A stretch of DNA of 64,000 nucleotides from Caballeronia sp. Lep1P3 (GCF_022879595.1 NZ_CP084269.1:62001-126000); one strand, 5' to 3'; numbered from the stretch's first letter, positions 44,672 through 52,901 are shown. Notes: generated by a model not told the origin, from the letters alone. Numbers and translations are program-made.

Positions 44672-44699
44672 CCCTTGTGGGGGCGACTCCCCACAAGGG
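44672..44699 (-). promoter_or_regulatory. hairpin of the repeated leader type
   Basis: CCCTTGTGGGG and CCCCACAAGGG form a perfect 11-base stem with a six-base loop. It lies 13 bases after the stop of the SbcC-like gene and before the small genes, in the same place and with the same outer bases as the other leader hairpins. It lacks a T-run, so it is not a classical terminator. Confidence 0.5.
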
Positions 44700-44711
44700 T
44701 TAATAGAAAGA

Positions 44712-47033
44712 TCAGGCGGCAAGCGCCTGTACGTCGATGACTGCGTCGGCCTCTGCCACAAGGTCGGGCGTCTGTGAGATGAAGAACTCCCGTTGATACC
44801 CGCCTTGGCGCAGCACTTCGCGTTTCATGCGCATGAACTGCACTTTGCGCTCGGGATCGAGCGGGCCGTCTGACTCGTCGCTGAACAAGGTCCGATACGG
44901 CTGACCGGTGTTCTGCGCGAGATAGAGCGCGATGCCCCGCGTGAGGCACTCGTTGATCCAGACCTTCTGACCGCCGGACATGACGGAGACCGACTTGCTG
45001 CTGTCGGACTCGGCGTCGTGAACCAAAATCTCGAAGCCCTCACGCAGTTCGCCGCTTGCGAGCGTGCGCTGCGTGCGGATCTCCACCGTGAAGCGCATGC
45101 CGTAGCACGCGAGCAATAGCTCGTTGACGGTGTGCGTCAGCGCTGGACCCGCGTCATCGATGGTCAACGCGATCACCCCGTCGTTGCCCAAGCCCTTAGC
45201 CAGCAGCTTCCATTGCGCGATCTCGTCGGAGAGGCGATCGGCACGCATCTGCGTGGCCGAGAACTTCTCCAACTCCAACGCCAACGCTTCCGCTTCGGCC
45301 TGCAAGACACTCTGCGCGCGGATCGATTGCTCGATTCGACCATCCAGTGCCGCGACGGTCTCCCGGTTCGCTGCAATGTCGCGGCCCAGCTTCGCAACGG
45401 CGGCTGTCACATCGACGGCGGCCAGTCGCCCGACCTCCTCGGTAATGCGAGCAAGCTCCGCTTCAATACGCGTCTTCTCAGACTGGTACTTGGCGGTACG
45501 TGCGGCACTTTCCTCGGCGATCGAACGCAACTCAGCTTGCGCGGCTTCAAGTCCCGATACGGCGGCCTCCAGCAATGGCTTAGTGGCGGCAAGCTCTGCC
45601 GCCGCCTGCAAGGCACGGCGCAATTGCGCCGCCGCATCGGTGATGGCGAGCATCTCGACACGCTTCGCCGCCAACTCAGCCGGCACAAGCGCCAAGGCTT
45701 CGGCATGCGCTTTTTTCTCGCGATACTCCGCGCGAAGATTCGCCACCGAAACACGCTGCACTTCCGCTTGCTCTTTCGCCTGGAACGCTTGCGCGAGCAG
45801 CGGACATTGCGCATGCATCGAATGACCGACGCACGGCACTTGGTCCGCAACAGCCGCCTGCTTGCTCAGCGTCTCGAAGTGCGCGGCTTTCGTCGTGCCC
45901 TGGTTCATCAAGCTGGTGAGCGTCGCATCGAGCGTCGTCAACGTCGCGCGTTTGACCTCCAACTCGGCAATGTCGCGCTGCAAAGGAGCAAACCTCGCTT
46001 CCTCCCGCGCAATCGCCAATTCGGCTTCCTCGCGTTTCGCCGCCGCACCGAGGATCGCCTCACGGCGAGCCAGCGTTGCTTGGTGCGTGGTCACTGTTCT
46101 ACTCAGCACGGAAACGCGCTGCTGACAGCGAACCGCCGCTGCCTGCTCGTCGTCGGCCGCGCTTCTCAGGGCACGCCCCAACTCGTCGCGGCGCACGCCC
46201 AGCTCTCGAAGGCGCGCCTCGGTCGTGGCCGATTCACTCTGCTTGGCCGCAAGGGTCGCGCGCTCTTGAGTCAGCTTGCTCGCATGCTCAAGCGCGGCAT
46301 CGCGTTGCTCCCGAGCGGCACGCAGGGTGTTGCCCTGCGCGACGATCGACCGCTCAGCGTCGGCTTTACGTTGCCGCTTTCCTGCAAGCGCGCCAAGCTC
46401 AGACTGGATGCCTTCTAGCGACTTGCCGAGCACCTTCGCGACCTCACCGGCTTTCGCCGACAATGCCTTCAGGTGGTCGATGCCAAGGAGTTCGGCCAGC
46501 AGCGTCTTGATTTCGCCCGCACCGTAGGACGCGAGCGGCCGCCGGTTTTGAGCCGAGAACACGCTCGTGAAGAACGTCTCCAACGAACCGTTGATCGCTT
46601 CGACACAGCGGTTATACGACTCCGCCTTGCCGTCCGACACCGTTCCGTCAGGCAGCGACACCGGACGCCACGTACCGTCGACGCCGCGATAAGCAAGGTA
46701 ATACTCCGCCTTGCCTGTCTTGCCGGGCTTGCGGAACGCGAAGGACGAGCGATAGCGGATGCCGTCGTGCTCCCACTCGAGTTCCTTCAGCGCACTGGTG
46801 CCCCCGATGTGATCCCAGTACGAAAAGGCGTCGACCGACAGCTTCGAGGCACGCGACGGCATGATCGGATACGGATGTAAGTTGTCCATGATCGTGGTCT
46901 TGCCCGCCCCGTTAGGGCCGGTCAAGGCGATTAGGCCATCCGGCAACGCTTCCAGATCGAGCGTCACGCTCTCGCGCTTCATGCCATCGCGCACACCAAC
47001 GAAGCCTTCCAGTGTCAGTTTCAGAGGCCGCAT
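44712..47033 (-). CDS. SbcC/Rad50-like ATPase
   Basis: 773 residues, shorter than SbcC (about 1050). Walker A GPNGAGKT (39-46); long coiled coil; signature VSVMSGGQKVWINECL; Walker B-like RTLFSDESDGPLD near 725. The hook region has CVGHSMHAQCPLL instead of the usual CPLC, so zinc joining is unsure. With the SbcD-like nuclease it should process DNA ends or hairpins. It overlaps the preceding gene by 13 bases. DndD of phosphorothioate systems is a relative, but the SbcD partner points to SbcCD. Confidence 0.85.
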   Translation of the reverse strand: MRPLKLTLEGFVGVRDGMKRESVTLDLEALPDGLIALTGPNGAGKTTIMDNLHPYPIMPSRASKLSVDAFSYWDHIGGTSALKELEWEHDGIRYRSSFAFRKPGKTGKAEYYLAYRGVDGTWRPVSLPDGTVSDGKAESYNRCVEAINGSLETFFTSVFSAQNRRPLASYGAGEIKTLLAELLGIDHLKALSAKAGEVAKVLGKSLEGIQSELGALAGKRQRKADAERSIVAQGNTLRAAREQRDAALEHASKLTQERATLAAKQSESATTEARLRELGVRRDELGRALRSAADDEQAAAVRCQQRVSVLSRTVTTHQATLARREAILGAAAKREEAELAIAREEARFAPLQRDIAELEVKRATLTTLDATLTSLMNQGTTKAAHFETLSKQAAVADQVPCVGHSMHAQCPLLAQAFQAKEQAEVQRVSVANLRAEYREKKAHAEALALVPAELAAKRVEMLAITDAAAQLRRALQAAAELAATKPLLEAAVSGLEAAQAELRSIAEESAARTAKYQSEKTRIEAELARITEEVGRLAAVDVTAAVAKLGRDIAANRETVAALDGRIEQSIRAQSVLQAEAEALALELEKFSATQMRADRLSDEIAQWKLLAKGLGNDGVIALTIDDAGPALTHTVNELLLACYGMRFTVEIRTQRTLASGELREGFEILVHDAESDSSKSVSVMSGGQKVWINECLTRGIALYLAQNTGQPYRTLFSDESDGPLDPERKVQFMRMKREVLRQGGYQREFFISQTPDLVAEADAVIDVQALAA

Positions 47034-47569
47034 GACAGGTCCTCCGACACAGTCATCGAAGCCGACATAGCGGCCATCTGCGAGTAGAACGCGTCGTCAT
47101 CCTCGTTGGGAAACGGCTCGTTCATCACGACAGACGGCACAGACTGCACCGCTGCTTTGGGCGCGTGGAGCGTTCCGTCTAGTGCGGCCGCCACGTTGCC
47201 GCAGACTCTGCCGAACTCGCGACGCGCGTTCGTCAGAAGCTCGGACCAACCGCTATAGCCGGTCAGGCTACGGATCTCGGCAGCAGACCACTGACTTGCA
47301 TAGCCTTCCTGGTAGGACCAGAGAAGGTGCTGCATTTCGACCGTGGGCGTGACTGCAACTTCGCACGCGCCGGGCGTCGTGGCGATCAGCAACAGCGTCT
47401 GACCGAACTGCGCCAGCACTGCGCCGCGGTACTGGCCGAACGGCTGATGCTGGATTGCAGCGGTAAAGCCTGCCAAATCGACCAACGACTTTTGAAGATC
47501 ACGCGATGAGCAGTCGCCCACCGCGAACGTGCGGACCCAGGTCGGGCCAGCGGGATAGAGACCAAACAT
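47021..47569 (-). CDS. hypothetical protein between SbcD- and SbcC-like genes
   Basis: 182 residues, ATG 47569, site GGAG within a stem. Globular start (MFGLYPAGPTWVRTFAVGDC), then helices and an acidic, low-complexity end. Family not recognised. Its fixed position between sbcD- and sbcC-like genes and the overlap suggest a role in the same complex or its control. Confidence 0.6.
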   Translation of the reverse strand: MFGLYPAGPTWVRTFAVGDCSSRDLQKSLVDLAGFTAAIQHQPFGQYRGAVLAQFGQTLLLIATTPGACEVAVTPTVEMQHLLWSYQEGYASQWSAAEIRSLTGYSGWSELLTNARREFGRVCGNVAAALDGTLHAPKAAVQSVPSVVMNEPFPNEDDDAFYSQMAAMSASMTVSEDLSCGL

Positions 47570-47630
47570 GATGCACTCCGTTATGGTGGGCGGAGTGCGG
47601 CCCCGGTAGGGATCGCTCCCCGCCAGGGTG
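47570..47630 (-). promoter_or_regulatory. structured leader of the gene at 47021-47569
   Basis: Minus strand: an imperfect hairpin (ACCCTGGCGGGG with CCCTACCGGGG, 47601-47629) is followed by GCACTCC (47592-47598) and, after 12 bases, GGAGTGC (47573-47579), a perfect seven-base stem that contains the ribosome site four bases before the ATG. Confidence 0.6.
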
Positions 47631-47796
47631 AAAGAAGAAATGAACTGCTAGAGAAAGGCCCTGCCACTACGAATCGATGCGTCAAAGACGCGGTGAAACC
47701 TCTGTTTCGATAGCGACGATCAAAATCGGCTATCGGAACACGGCTCGCGTGTCCAAGCGAAGGAGCCATACTGGCCTCCTCTGCATGAGCGGCTAC

Positions 47797-49221
47797 TTAC
47801 GCCGCGAACAAATCATCGTTGAGCCACGAAAGCTGACTTGCCGAAGCCGACTCGACGATTTCCACCGTCGCATCGGGCATCGGTAGAGCGTCGCCGACAT
47901 CGTCACTCGGAGCTTCTTGGACAGTCACCGGCGAAGGCTCGGATATGCTCGACAATGCGGGCAGCCCGTCATTTGCGAACGGATGCGCCGGCTCTGCATC
48001 GCTCAGTCGAGCCAGCACGCCAGCAGCGATTGCGTCCGCGTCCCCCGTTTCCAGCAACTGCAGCCGGTCAAGCAAGGGCGCCGGATCGACATCAGCGTGT
48101 TCGCACCAGCGCTCGATCTTCCGATCAATCGACGTTTCGAGGCTGATGCCTTGCGCGCGTGATCGCACGACCGGAAGAATGCGAGCTTCGACCTTCAGCT
48201 CGGCCGCGTTGCCGAACAGCGCCGCGATCGCGTCGCGGTCCACTGACTGTTTGTGTTCTTCGTCGACCTGCCAACGAATTCGCACGAACTTGTCGGTTGC
48301 ATCGAGCGCGATTGCCGTCAGGCGTTCCATGTCGGGCGGTCCGTCAAAGTCGACGCAGATCGTCTGCCGAGACGGCGTCACGACCAGATCAGCTTGCGCG
48401 CTTCCCACGTCGACATTCCACATGAGGAAGCCCTTGTCGCCTTCCTCGCCGTAGTGGAATCGCCCGATCGAACCGGGATACGCCACAACGCGCCCCGCTC
48501 GCTCCCACTGCTGTGCTTTATGGATGTGCCCAAGCATGAACGCATCGCATTCGGCCTCGAATAGACTGCCAAGCGAAAACTCATGATCGAACCCCGCCAT
48601 CGTCACGCCGTGCTCGGTCGTACAACCGTTGACCGTGCCGTGTGAAACCCCGACAGTCCGTATGCCTGCGGCACGAAGCTGCTGGTTGACGCGCCCTGCT
48701 GCGGCGAGATAGTCGCCCAGCACGGCTTCAAGACCCGTCCCGGCTTCCTTGGCACCAACAGCGACCGCCAGCGCCCCCTTATTGACCGTGGGCAGACACG
48801 TGAACACGACATCAGCGCCGATTGCCAGAACCTCGCGCAGCTCGTCGTCCGAGAACACCGGGCCGTCCGACGGGTAGAACCGCCCCTCGTGGAGGCTTAC
48901 CTGCTGCACGCGTTCCGCAAGATAGATTTGATGCGTCGTTGCCATCAGTTCGAAGTTGCGCAGCGTGCCCGGCGGCTCATGCGAGAACGTGCCCTGCAGC
49001 ATCAGGACCGGCATGCTGCCGCTCAGACCGTTGATGCGGCGTGCGAGGCGGTTCAACGACGGCGCGTGTGCGTCGAGACGATGGTCCGTCGCATCACCCG
49101 AGATGACTGCCACGTCGGCATGGGCCAGCACCGCATGGTCGATGCCGAAACCGAAGCATCGGTCCGACTCTTCGATGTTGCCCGGCGCGTAGTGCAGGTC
49201 AGAAAAATGTGCGATCTTCAA
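47797..49221 (-). CDS. SbcD/Mre11-like nuclease
   Basis: 474 residues from TTG 49221, chosen because AGGAGG lies five bases upstream and the product then starts LKIAHFSDLHYAPGN, the first metal-binding motif (DLH). Further motifs: VAVISGDATDHR, LMLQGTFSHE (where Mre11 has GNHD, here GTFSHE), VGVSHGTVNG, FMLGHIHKAQ. The GNHD change removes the usual Asn/His/Asp, so the nuclease may be altered. C-terminal 150 residues are unlike SbcD. Partner of the SbcC-like protein. Confidence 0.85.
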   Translation of the reverse strand: MKIAHFSDLHYAPGNIEESDRCFGFGIDHAVLAHADVAVISGDATDHRLDAHAPSLNRLARRINGLSGSMPVLMLQGTFSHEPPGTLRNFELMATTHQIYLAERVQQVSLHEGRFYPSDGPVFSDDELREVLAIGADVVFTCLPTVNKGALAVAVGAKEAGTGLEAVLGDYLAAAGRVNQQLRAAGIRTVGVSHGTVNGCTTEHGVTMAGFDHEFSLGSLFEAECDAFMLGHIHKAQQWERAGRVVAYPGSIGRFHYGEEGDKGFLMWNVDVGSAQADLVVTPSRQTICVDFDGPPDMERLTAIALDATDKFVRIRWQVDEEHKQSVDRDAIAALFGNAAELKVEARILPVVRSRAQGISLETSIDRKIERWCEHADVDPAPLLDRLQLLETGDADAIAAGVLARLSDAEPAHPFANDGLPALSSISEPSPVTVQEAPSDDVGDALPMPDATVEIVESASASQLSWLNDDLFAA

Positions 49222-49243
49222 ATCGCCTCCTATAAATGAAAAT

Positions 49244-49261
49244 GGCCACCCGAAGGTAGCC
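49244..49261 (-). promoter_or_regulatory. hairpin in the leader of the SbcD-like gene
   Basis: Minus strand GGCTACC-TTCG-GGTGGCC: seven pairs (one G-T) closed by a UUCG-type tetraloop, very stable. It sits about ten bases before AGGAGG. Differs in sequence from the other leaders but has the same hairpin-spacer-ribosome site order. Confidence 0.5.
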
Positions 49262-49302
49262 AGTATTTGCCGACGCACCGCTAGGGCGCGCTAAGAAAGG
49301 GA

Positions 49303-49785
49303 TTACGTTGACAGCGTGTCGCGGACTTTCATCAGCGCCTCGCCCAGAAGGTTCTGGCCGCGCCACTTCGATTTGTCCGTGATGTCAGGATGATGCTCGC
49401 CTAAGCCAACGCCCCAGATCAGATCGTAGGGACTGGCTTCGACAAGCTCGGTCGGTGCCGTTGCGAGCAACAAGGTCCGAAGGCCCGGATGCTGTGCGAA
49501 CTTCTCACGGCATCCGACGTAGACGATCGACTCGCGCTTAGCCTTCCAGGTATCGAGGTCGAAGCCCCTGACCTTCCGGCCAAGCGCTTTCTGCTCTTTC
49601 GGTAGATGCGTGGCAAGTACAGCTTCGGCAATGTCCTCGTCACCGAAAAGCTTGGCTTTCGAAAACATCATGAACTGCTCTACCGACCGGAAATCGACGT
49701 CATGGTAAGTAAAGCGGCACGGGTGCCAGTTACTAAAAGCGTCCTCCGCGCCGAAGAACAGCGTGAAGTTGCCGACTCTACGCAT
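49303..49785 (-). CDS. NADAR-domain protein (YbiA-like)
   Basis: 160 residues from ATG 49785. NADAR signature: FFGAEDAFSNWHPCRFTYHDVDFRSVEQFMM (about 9-40), KAKLFGDEDIAEAVLAT, LDTWKAKRESIVYVGCREKFAQHP and IWGVGLGEHHPDI. NADAR proteins are N-glycosidases; some remove ADP-ribose from guanine in DNA and act as antitoxins to DarT-like enzymes. No ADP-ribosyltransferase gene is seen in the window. It sits inside the DNA-processing block. Confidence 0.88.
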   Translation of the reverse strand: MRRVGNFTLFFGAEDAFSNWHPCRFTYHDVDFRSVEQFMMFSKAKLFGDEDIAEAVLATHLPKEQKALGRKVRGFDLDTWKAKRESIVYVGCREKFAQHPGLRTLLLATAPTELVEASPYDLIWGVGLGEHHPDITDKSKWRGQNLLGEALMKVRDTLST

Positions 49786-49922
49786 TGGAAGCTCGTTCGC
49801 GTGAACAAGTAGATGGGCCGCCGAAGCGGACGGATTCGATGCGCAAGTGCAGCGCGGTCGAAAACATTTGAGCAAGCGGTTCTTGCTGAAATGCTCTCAT
49901 GCGCGAGTGTAGAAGAAAGGAT

Positions 49923-49945
49923 GCCAGCCCCCGAAGGGGACTGGC
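49923..49945 (-). terminator. hairpin after the phage-like zinc protein gene
   Basis: Minus strand GCCAG-T-CCCC-TTCG-GGGG-CTGGC: nine pairs with one bulge and a UUCG loop, followed by a pyrimidine run (ATCCTTTCTTCT). It lies six bases after the stop at 49951. May be a terminator or an mRNA-stabilising hairpin between operon members. Confidence 0.5.
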
Positions 49946-49950
49946 CAAGG

Positions 49951-51276
49951 TTAGACGTAGGCGGCTTGTGCAATCGCGTCCTGAATTTCGACGTCGAGCG
50001 AGGAGGGATCGTCGAGCGCATTCTTGAGACGCGCATTCATCGCATCTACATCAGCGATGCGTTCGATCCAACCGCGACCGTAAGTCTGGTGCGCGTACTT
50101 GCGAAAGCCGTTCTGTCGTTCCGGCTGACTGAGGCCCAGACGATGCAGCAGGTCCGACATGCGGTGACGCTTGTCTTCCAGCGTCTCGTCGGGATCCGGC
50201 GAGTCGTCGTCGTGACCATCAGCGCCGTCGATGCCCGATGATGCGCCATCGCCTGTCAGTGCTTCCCCGGTCTGCTGCTCTGGCTGAAGGAGCGGATCGC
50301 CCATCGACTGTACCGTTCCGTCCGACTCCAGCAGCGCCACTGCACGACTGGCAGCATCGAGCGCCGGTTGAGCCTCGTCCGCGCCATCCAGCAGCGCGCC
50401 TAGGTCGATGTCCGCATCGAGCACCGTCAACATCTGCTTCTGACGCACGGCCTGGCCATTGTCGTCAATCCGCGTGATGTCGAACTCTTTCTTCGAGAGC
50501 CAGAACCGCGTGCCGGTGAGCCTGCCGCGCGCCAATGCCACGGTCTGCATCGCCGAATACGCCTTCTGCAGCACGTAGATGGAGTTGGTCGGCAGCTCGA
50601 TCAGCCCAAGCCCCTTCACGTCGGGAACTGCAAACAAGAAGTTTGCGGTCAGGTTGCACTTGCGGTCCTGATACTGCGGACAGACGTGAGGATCACAGAC
50701 GCCATCGGGAATGTCGTCGTCTTGCCGGTGAACGACCAGTCGGCCGCCGAAGGATCGACGCGCCCGCTGTGCACGTGCGTTACGCTCGACCGGCGCGTAC
50801 GTCTTGCAATAGCGTTTGCCGTCGCGGTCGTACTCCGAGAAGTACTGTCGCCCGGTAGTCGTGTACGCGGCCATCTGATTTGGCACGTTGCGCAGCCAGT
50901 CGTCGAACGCAAACATGATCGGGAAACGGTAGAGCCGCAATCCTTGCCCGCGATCCTCGCCATACAGCCGCAGGATTTCGTCGGCCGTGTCCGGATTGGA
51001 GAAGTCGGAGCGTCTGCAAACGAAGTAGTCGACGTTTCGCGGAATCAGCGCGTTGCGCAGCTTCAGCGAAGTTTCGAGCAGCTTGCCGATGGCTTCGAAC
51101 GACTCGCCCGCTGCCACCATGTCGTTGTACAGCTTGACCGCTTTTTCGTTGGACTGGTGCGCCCGCGTGAGCACTTTGATGCCGGGCCGAATTTTGCCGA
51201 TCGTAGGCGGGCGAATAGCTCGTTCTTCAACGAGGCTACGCGGCGCGTGATCGAACATCTGAACAACTGCATTCAT
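49951..51276 (-). CDS. phage-like metal-binding protein (recombination directionality factor-like)
   Basis: 441 residues from ATG 51276, coupled by ATGA to the gene upstream. Conserved look: VCRRSDFSNPDTADEILRLYGEDRGQGLRLYRFPIMFAFDDW, YTTTGRQYFSEYDRDGKRYCKTYAP, then a cysteine group (GVCDPHVCPQYQDRKC) that likely binds zinc, and FWLSKKEFDITRIDD. Such proteins occur in phages and mobile elements near recombination genes and are sometimes named recombination directionality factor. The C-terminal 150 residues are acidic and disordered except for the end. Confidence 0.65.
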   Translation of the reverse strand: MNAVVQMFDHAPRSLVEERAIRPPTIGKIRPGIKVLTRAHQSNEKAVKLYNDMVAAGESFEAIGKLLETSLKLRNALIPRNVDYFVCRRSDFSNPDTADEILRLYGEDRGQGLRLYRFPIMFAFDDWLRNVPNQMAAYTTTGRQYFSEYDRDGKRYCKTYAPVERNARAQRARRSFGGRLVVHRQDDDIPDGVCDPHVCPQYQDRKCNLTANFLFAVPDVKGLGLIELPTNSIYVLQKAYSAMQTVALARGRLTGTRFWLSKKEFDITRIDDNGQAVRQKQMLTVLDADIDLGALLDGADEAQPALDAASRAVALLESDGTVQSMGDPLLQPEQQTGEALTGDGASSGIDGADGHDDDSPDPDETLEDKRHRMSDLLHRLGLSQPERQNGFRKYAHQTYGRGWIERIADVDAMNARLKNALDDPSSLDVEIQDAIAQAAYV

Positions 51277-51542
51277 GACAGTTTCCTTGCAAGAAAGAAG
51301 ATGGCGTTGGTCCGCAGTGATTCGGCCTGAGATTGCATCTCTCGGGCTGCCGCACTGCCGCGACGTTCGCTGATATGGGAAATGAAGACAGAGCGCTCTG
51401 CGTCGCTGAACATCGCGACCCGAGCTACTTCGCACCGCTCACGCCAAACGGGGGACGTGGTGTCCGCCTGCTCGCGCTCGGTATTGATTTGATGCGTGAT
51501 GGCCTCGGCGATACGTTGATTGAGGCGGTCGGGCAACAACAT
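51273..51542 (-). CDS. small hypothetical protein, first gene of the block
   Basis: 89 residues from ATG 51542, GGAGGT eight bases upstream. Helical, basic: LNQRIAEAITHQINTEREQ, FSDAERSVFISHISERRGSAAA. Possibly a DNA-binding or regulatory protein; family not known. Promoter-proximal gene of the minus-strand operon. Confidence 0.6.
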   Translation of the reverse strand: MLLPDRLNQRIAEAITHQINTEREQADTTSPVWRERCEVARVAMFSDAERSVFISHISERRGSAAAREMQSQAESLRTNAIFFLARKLS

Positions 51543-51591
51543 AGAACAGCACCTCCGTTGAGAAATTTCCGGCCGCAGGAAGCGACAGGCG

Positions 51592-51623
51592 AAAAAAAAG
51601 CCCGCTCCCGTGAGGGAGCGAGC
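51592..51623 (-). terminator. strong terminator or attenuator in the leader of the 41-51 kb operon
   Basis: Minus strand GCTCGCTCCC-TCAC-GGGAGCGGGC, ten pairs (one G-T), followed by eight T (51592-51599). A classical intrinsic terminator, but it lies 50 bases before the first gene of the operon and there is no gene upstream on this strand. So it must end a non-coding transcript, or control entry into the operon. Confidence 0.85.
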
Positions 51624-52182
51624 TTCTTGAAATCGATATAGAGACCTACGCGCCACGTCCCTTCCGGGGACGTGGCGTGCAGGGAGCGGCCGGCATAAGC
51701 CGGTGTCGCTCGGTCAGAGAACGTAACGTCGTTCTCGCGCAGCATGGTCACGCCGCGCAACAGCCCTTTTCGGATTTACTTCCGCCGCAGGAATCACGGA
51801 TCAGCCAACTTCGATCGTTCTACCCAGATCAGGCTCTGGAGAGAGAACACCCGAAAACCCGGGTTCGAACGATGTACCGGCGCAAATGAATGCGGCTCAG
51901 GTACGAGTATCACGGCTGAAATTGGGGAGTGTGTAGCGAGCACACTCAGCACAAGAAGATTTCCACACCGGTAGCTATCCGGTCGGAGCATGCCAACGCG
52001 CGAGGCGGGCACGACTTGCAGAAAAAAGATGGACTCCGGGCTTGGAGTCGAGGTCGATGCGTCGGTGACGCGGGGAATGGAGTTGAGTATCCGGGTTATC
52101 GACGCGAGCGTGCGGGTGAAAGCTCACGAATTTGACCTAGCTTTCGCCGTCTTGACTCTTGCCTAAACAATGAAAATCTTAT
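51624..52182. other. hairpin-rich non-coding region between divergent operons
   Basis: No convincing gene. Perfect inverted repeats: CGCCACGTCCC/GGGACGTGGCG (51651-51677), GAGAACG/CGTTCTC (51717-51736), AACCCGGGTT (51856-51865), GAGTGTG/CACACTC (51927-51947), GACTCC/GGAGTC (52032-52049) and GCGTC/GACGC (52059-52071). The terminator at 51592 closes the left side. Could be a structured RNA, a regulatory leader, or an origin of transfer. Confidence 0.5.
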
Positions 52183-52215
52183 GTGAGAGAGAACACAGAC
52201 ATACCGAAACCGATC

Positions 52216-52812
52216 ATGGCTGGTACCGACATGGAAGCACCTGAAGACGGATTAAGACCAAGCTCACCTCCGGTCGCGCCGACTGGCGAGAGCGGTCTTC
52301 GGCGGCTCGACCGCCTGACCAACGACAGCCGGCTCGCGCGAATCCATGCGGATACACTGGCTAAGACCGAACTGCCATACCACTCGGGATTCGCACGTGA
52401 GTTTTTGCGGGGCGACTTCAACTTTGCAGCAGCGAAGATGACCGTCGCTCGCGGCGGCAAGCTCATCGCTATCGAATCTGAATTTCGAGTGGCCGAGGGC
52501 TGGTTCCGCAAAGCAATGTCTTGGGCCAATGAACTGCCCAAGAGGCAGACTGCGACGTATCCGGAGATAGTGACGCTCGAAATCAAGCACGCGATGTCTG
52601 GACGATTGGTACGCCTGCTGACTATCTATGACCAGCTCTTCTTACTGACGATGGGCGCACTTATCGCTCGATCGTTGGGCTCGGAAGCTCGCCAGAGCAC
52701 CCTCGATGCCGCTCAGACGCGGATTCGCAAGATCGCCTATCTCTGTATTTTCGACAACGATCGCTTTGCCCCCGAAGGTGTGTTGCTTCCCGACCCTGGT
52801 CAAGCCCACTAA
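52216..52812 (+). CDS. mobile-element protein, DUF1845-like
   Basis: 198 residues from ATG 52216 (GTG 52183 and ATG 52231 are alternatives; none has a strong ribosome site). After a disordered start, helices dominate: ATYPEIVTLEIKHAMSGRLVRLLTIYDQLFLLTMGALI, the pattern of DUF1845 proteins found next to conjugation genes. Role unknown. First gene of the rightward transfer-side operon. Confidence 0.55.
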   Translation: MAGTDMEAPEDGLRPSSPPVAPTGESGLRRLDRLTNDSRLARIHADTLAKTELPYHSGFAREFLRGDFNFAAAKMTVARGGKLIAIESEFRVAEGWFRKAMSWANELPKRQTATYPEIVTLEIKHAMSGRLVRLLTIYDQLFLLTMGALIARSLGSEARQSTLDAAQTRIRKIAYLCIFDNDRFAPEGVLLPDPGQAH

Positions 52813-52901
52813 ACCGTCTTGAGCGCGCGCATGCGCTCTCTGTCTTGACTAGCGGCAGCGCTGGTTACGCTCGACCTAATGCAACGACGAGAGGACCTCA
52901 C

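Noticed and set aside
45132..46418. 428-residue plus-strand frame
   Set aside because: Lies opposite the SbcC-like gene, has no domain and a typical antisense composition.
41042..47033. A complete Dnd phosphorothioate system (DndC plus SbcC-like as DndD)
   Set aside because: dndB and dndE are missing, and the SbcC-like protein is paired with an SbcD-like nuclease, so a standard Dnd system is not supported.
41042..51542. CRISPR-like array suggested by recurrent hairpins
   Set aside because: The hairpins differ in sequence, lie one per intergenic gap and have no regular spacers.
51856..51880. GGTTCGAAC word that resembles a tRNA T-loop
   Set aside because: The flanking bases do not form a T-stem and no acceptor, D or anticodon arms can be built around it.
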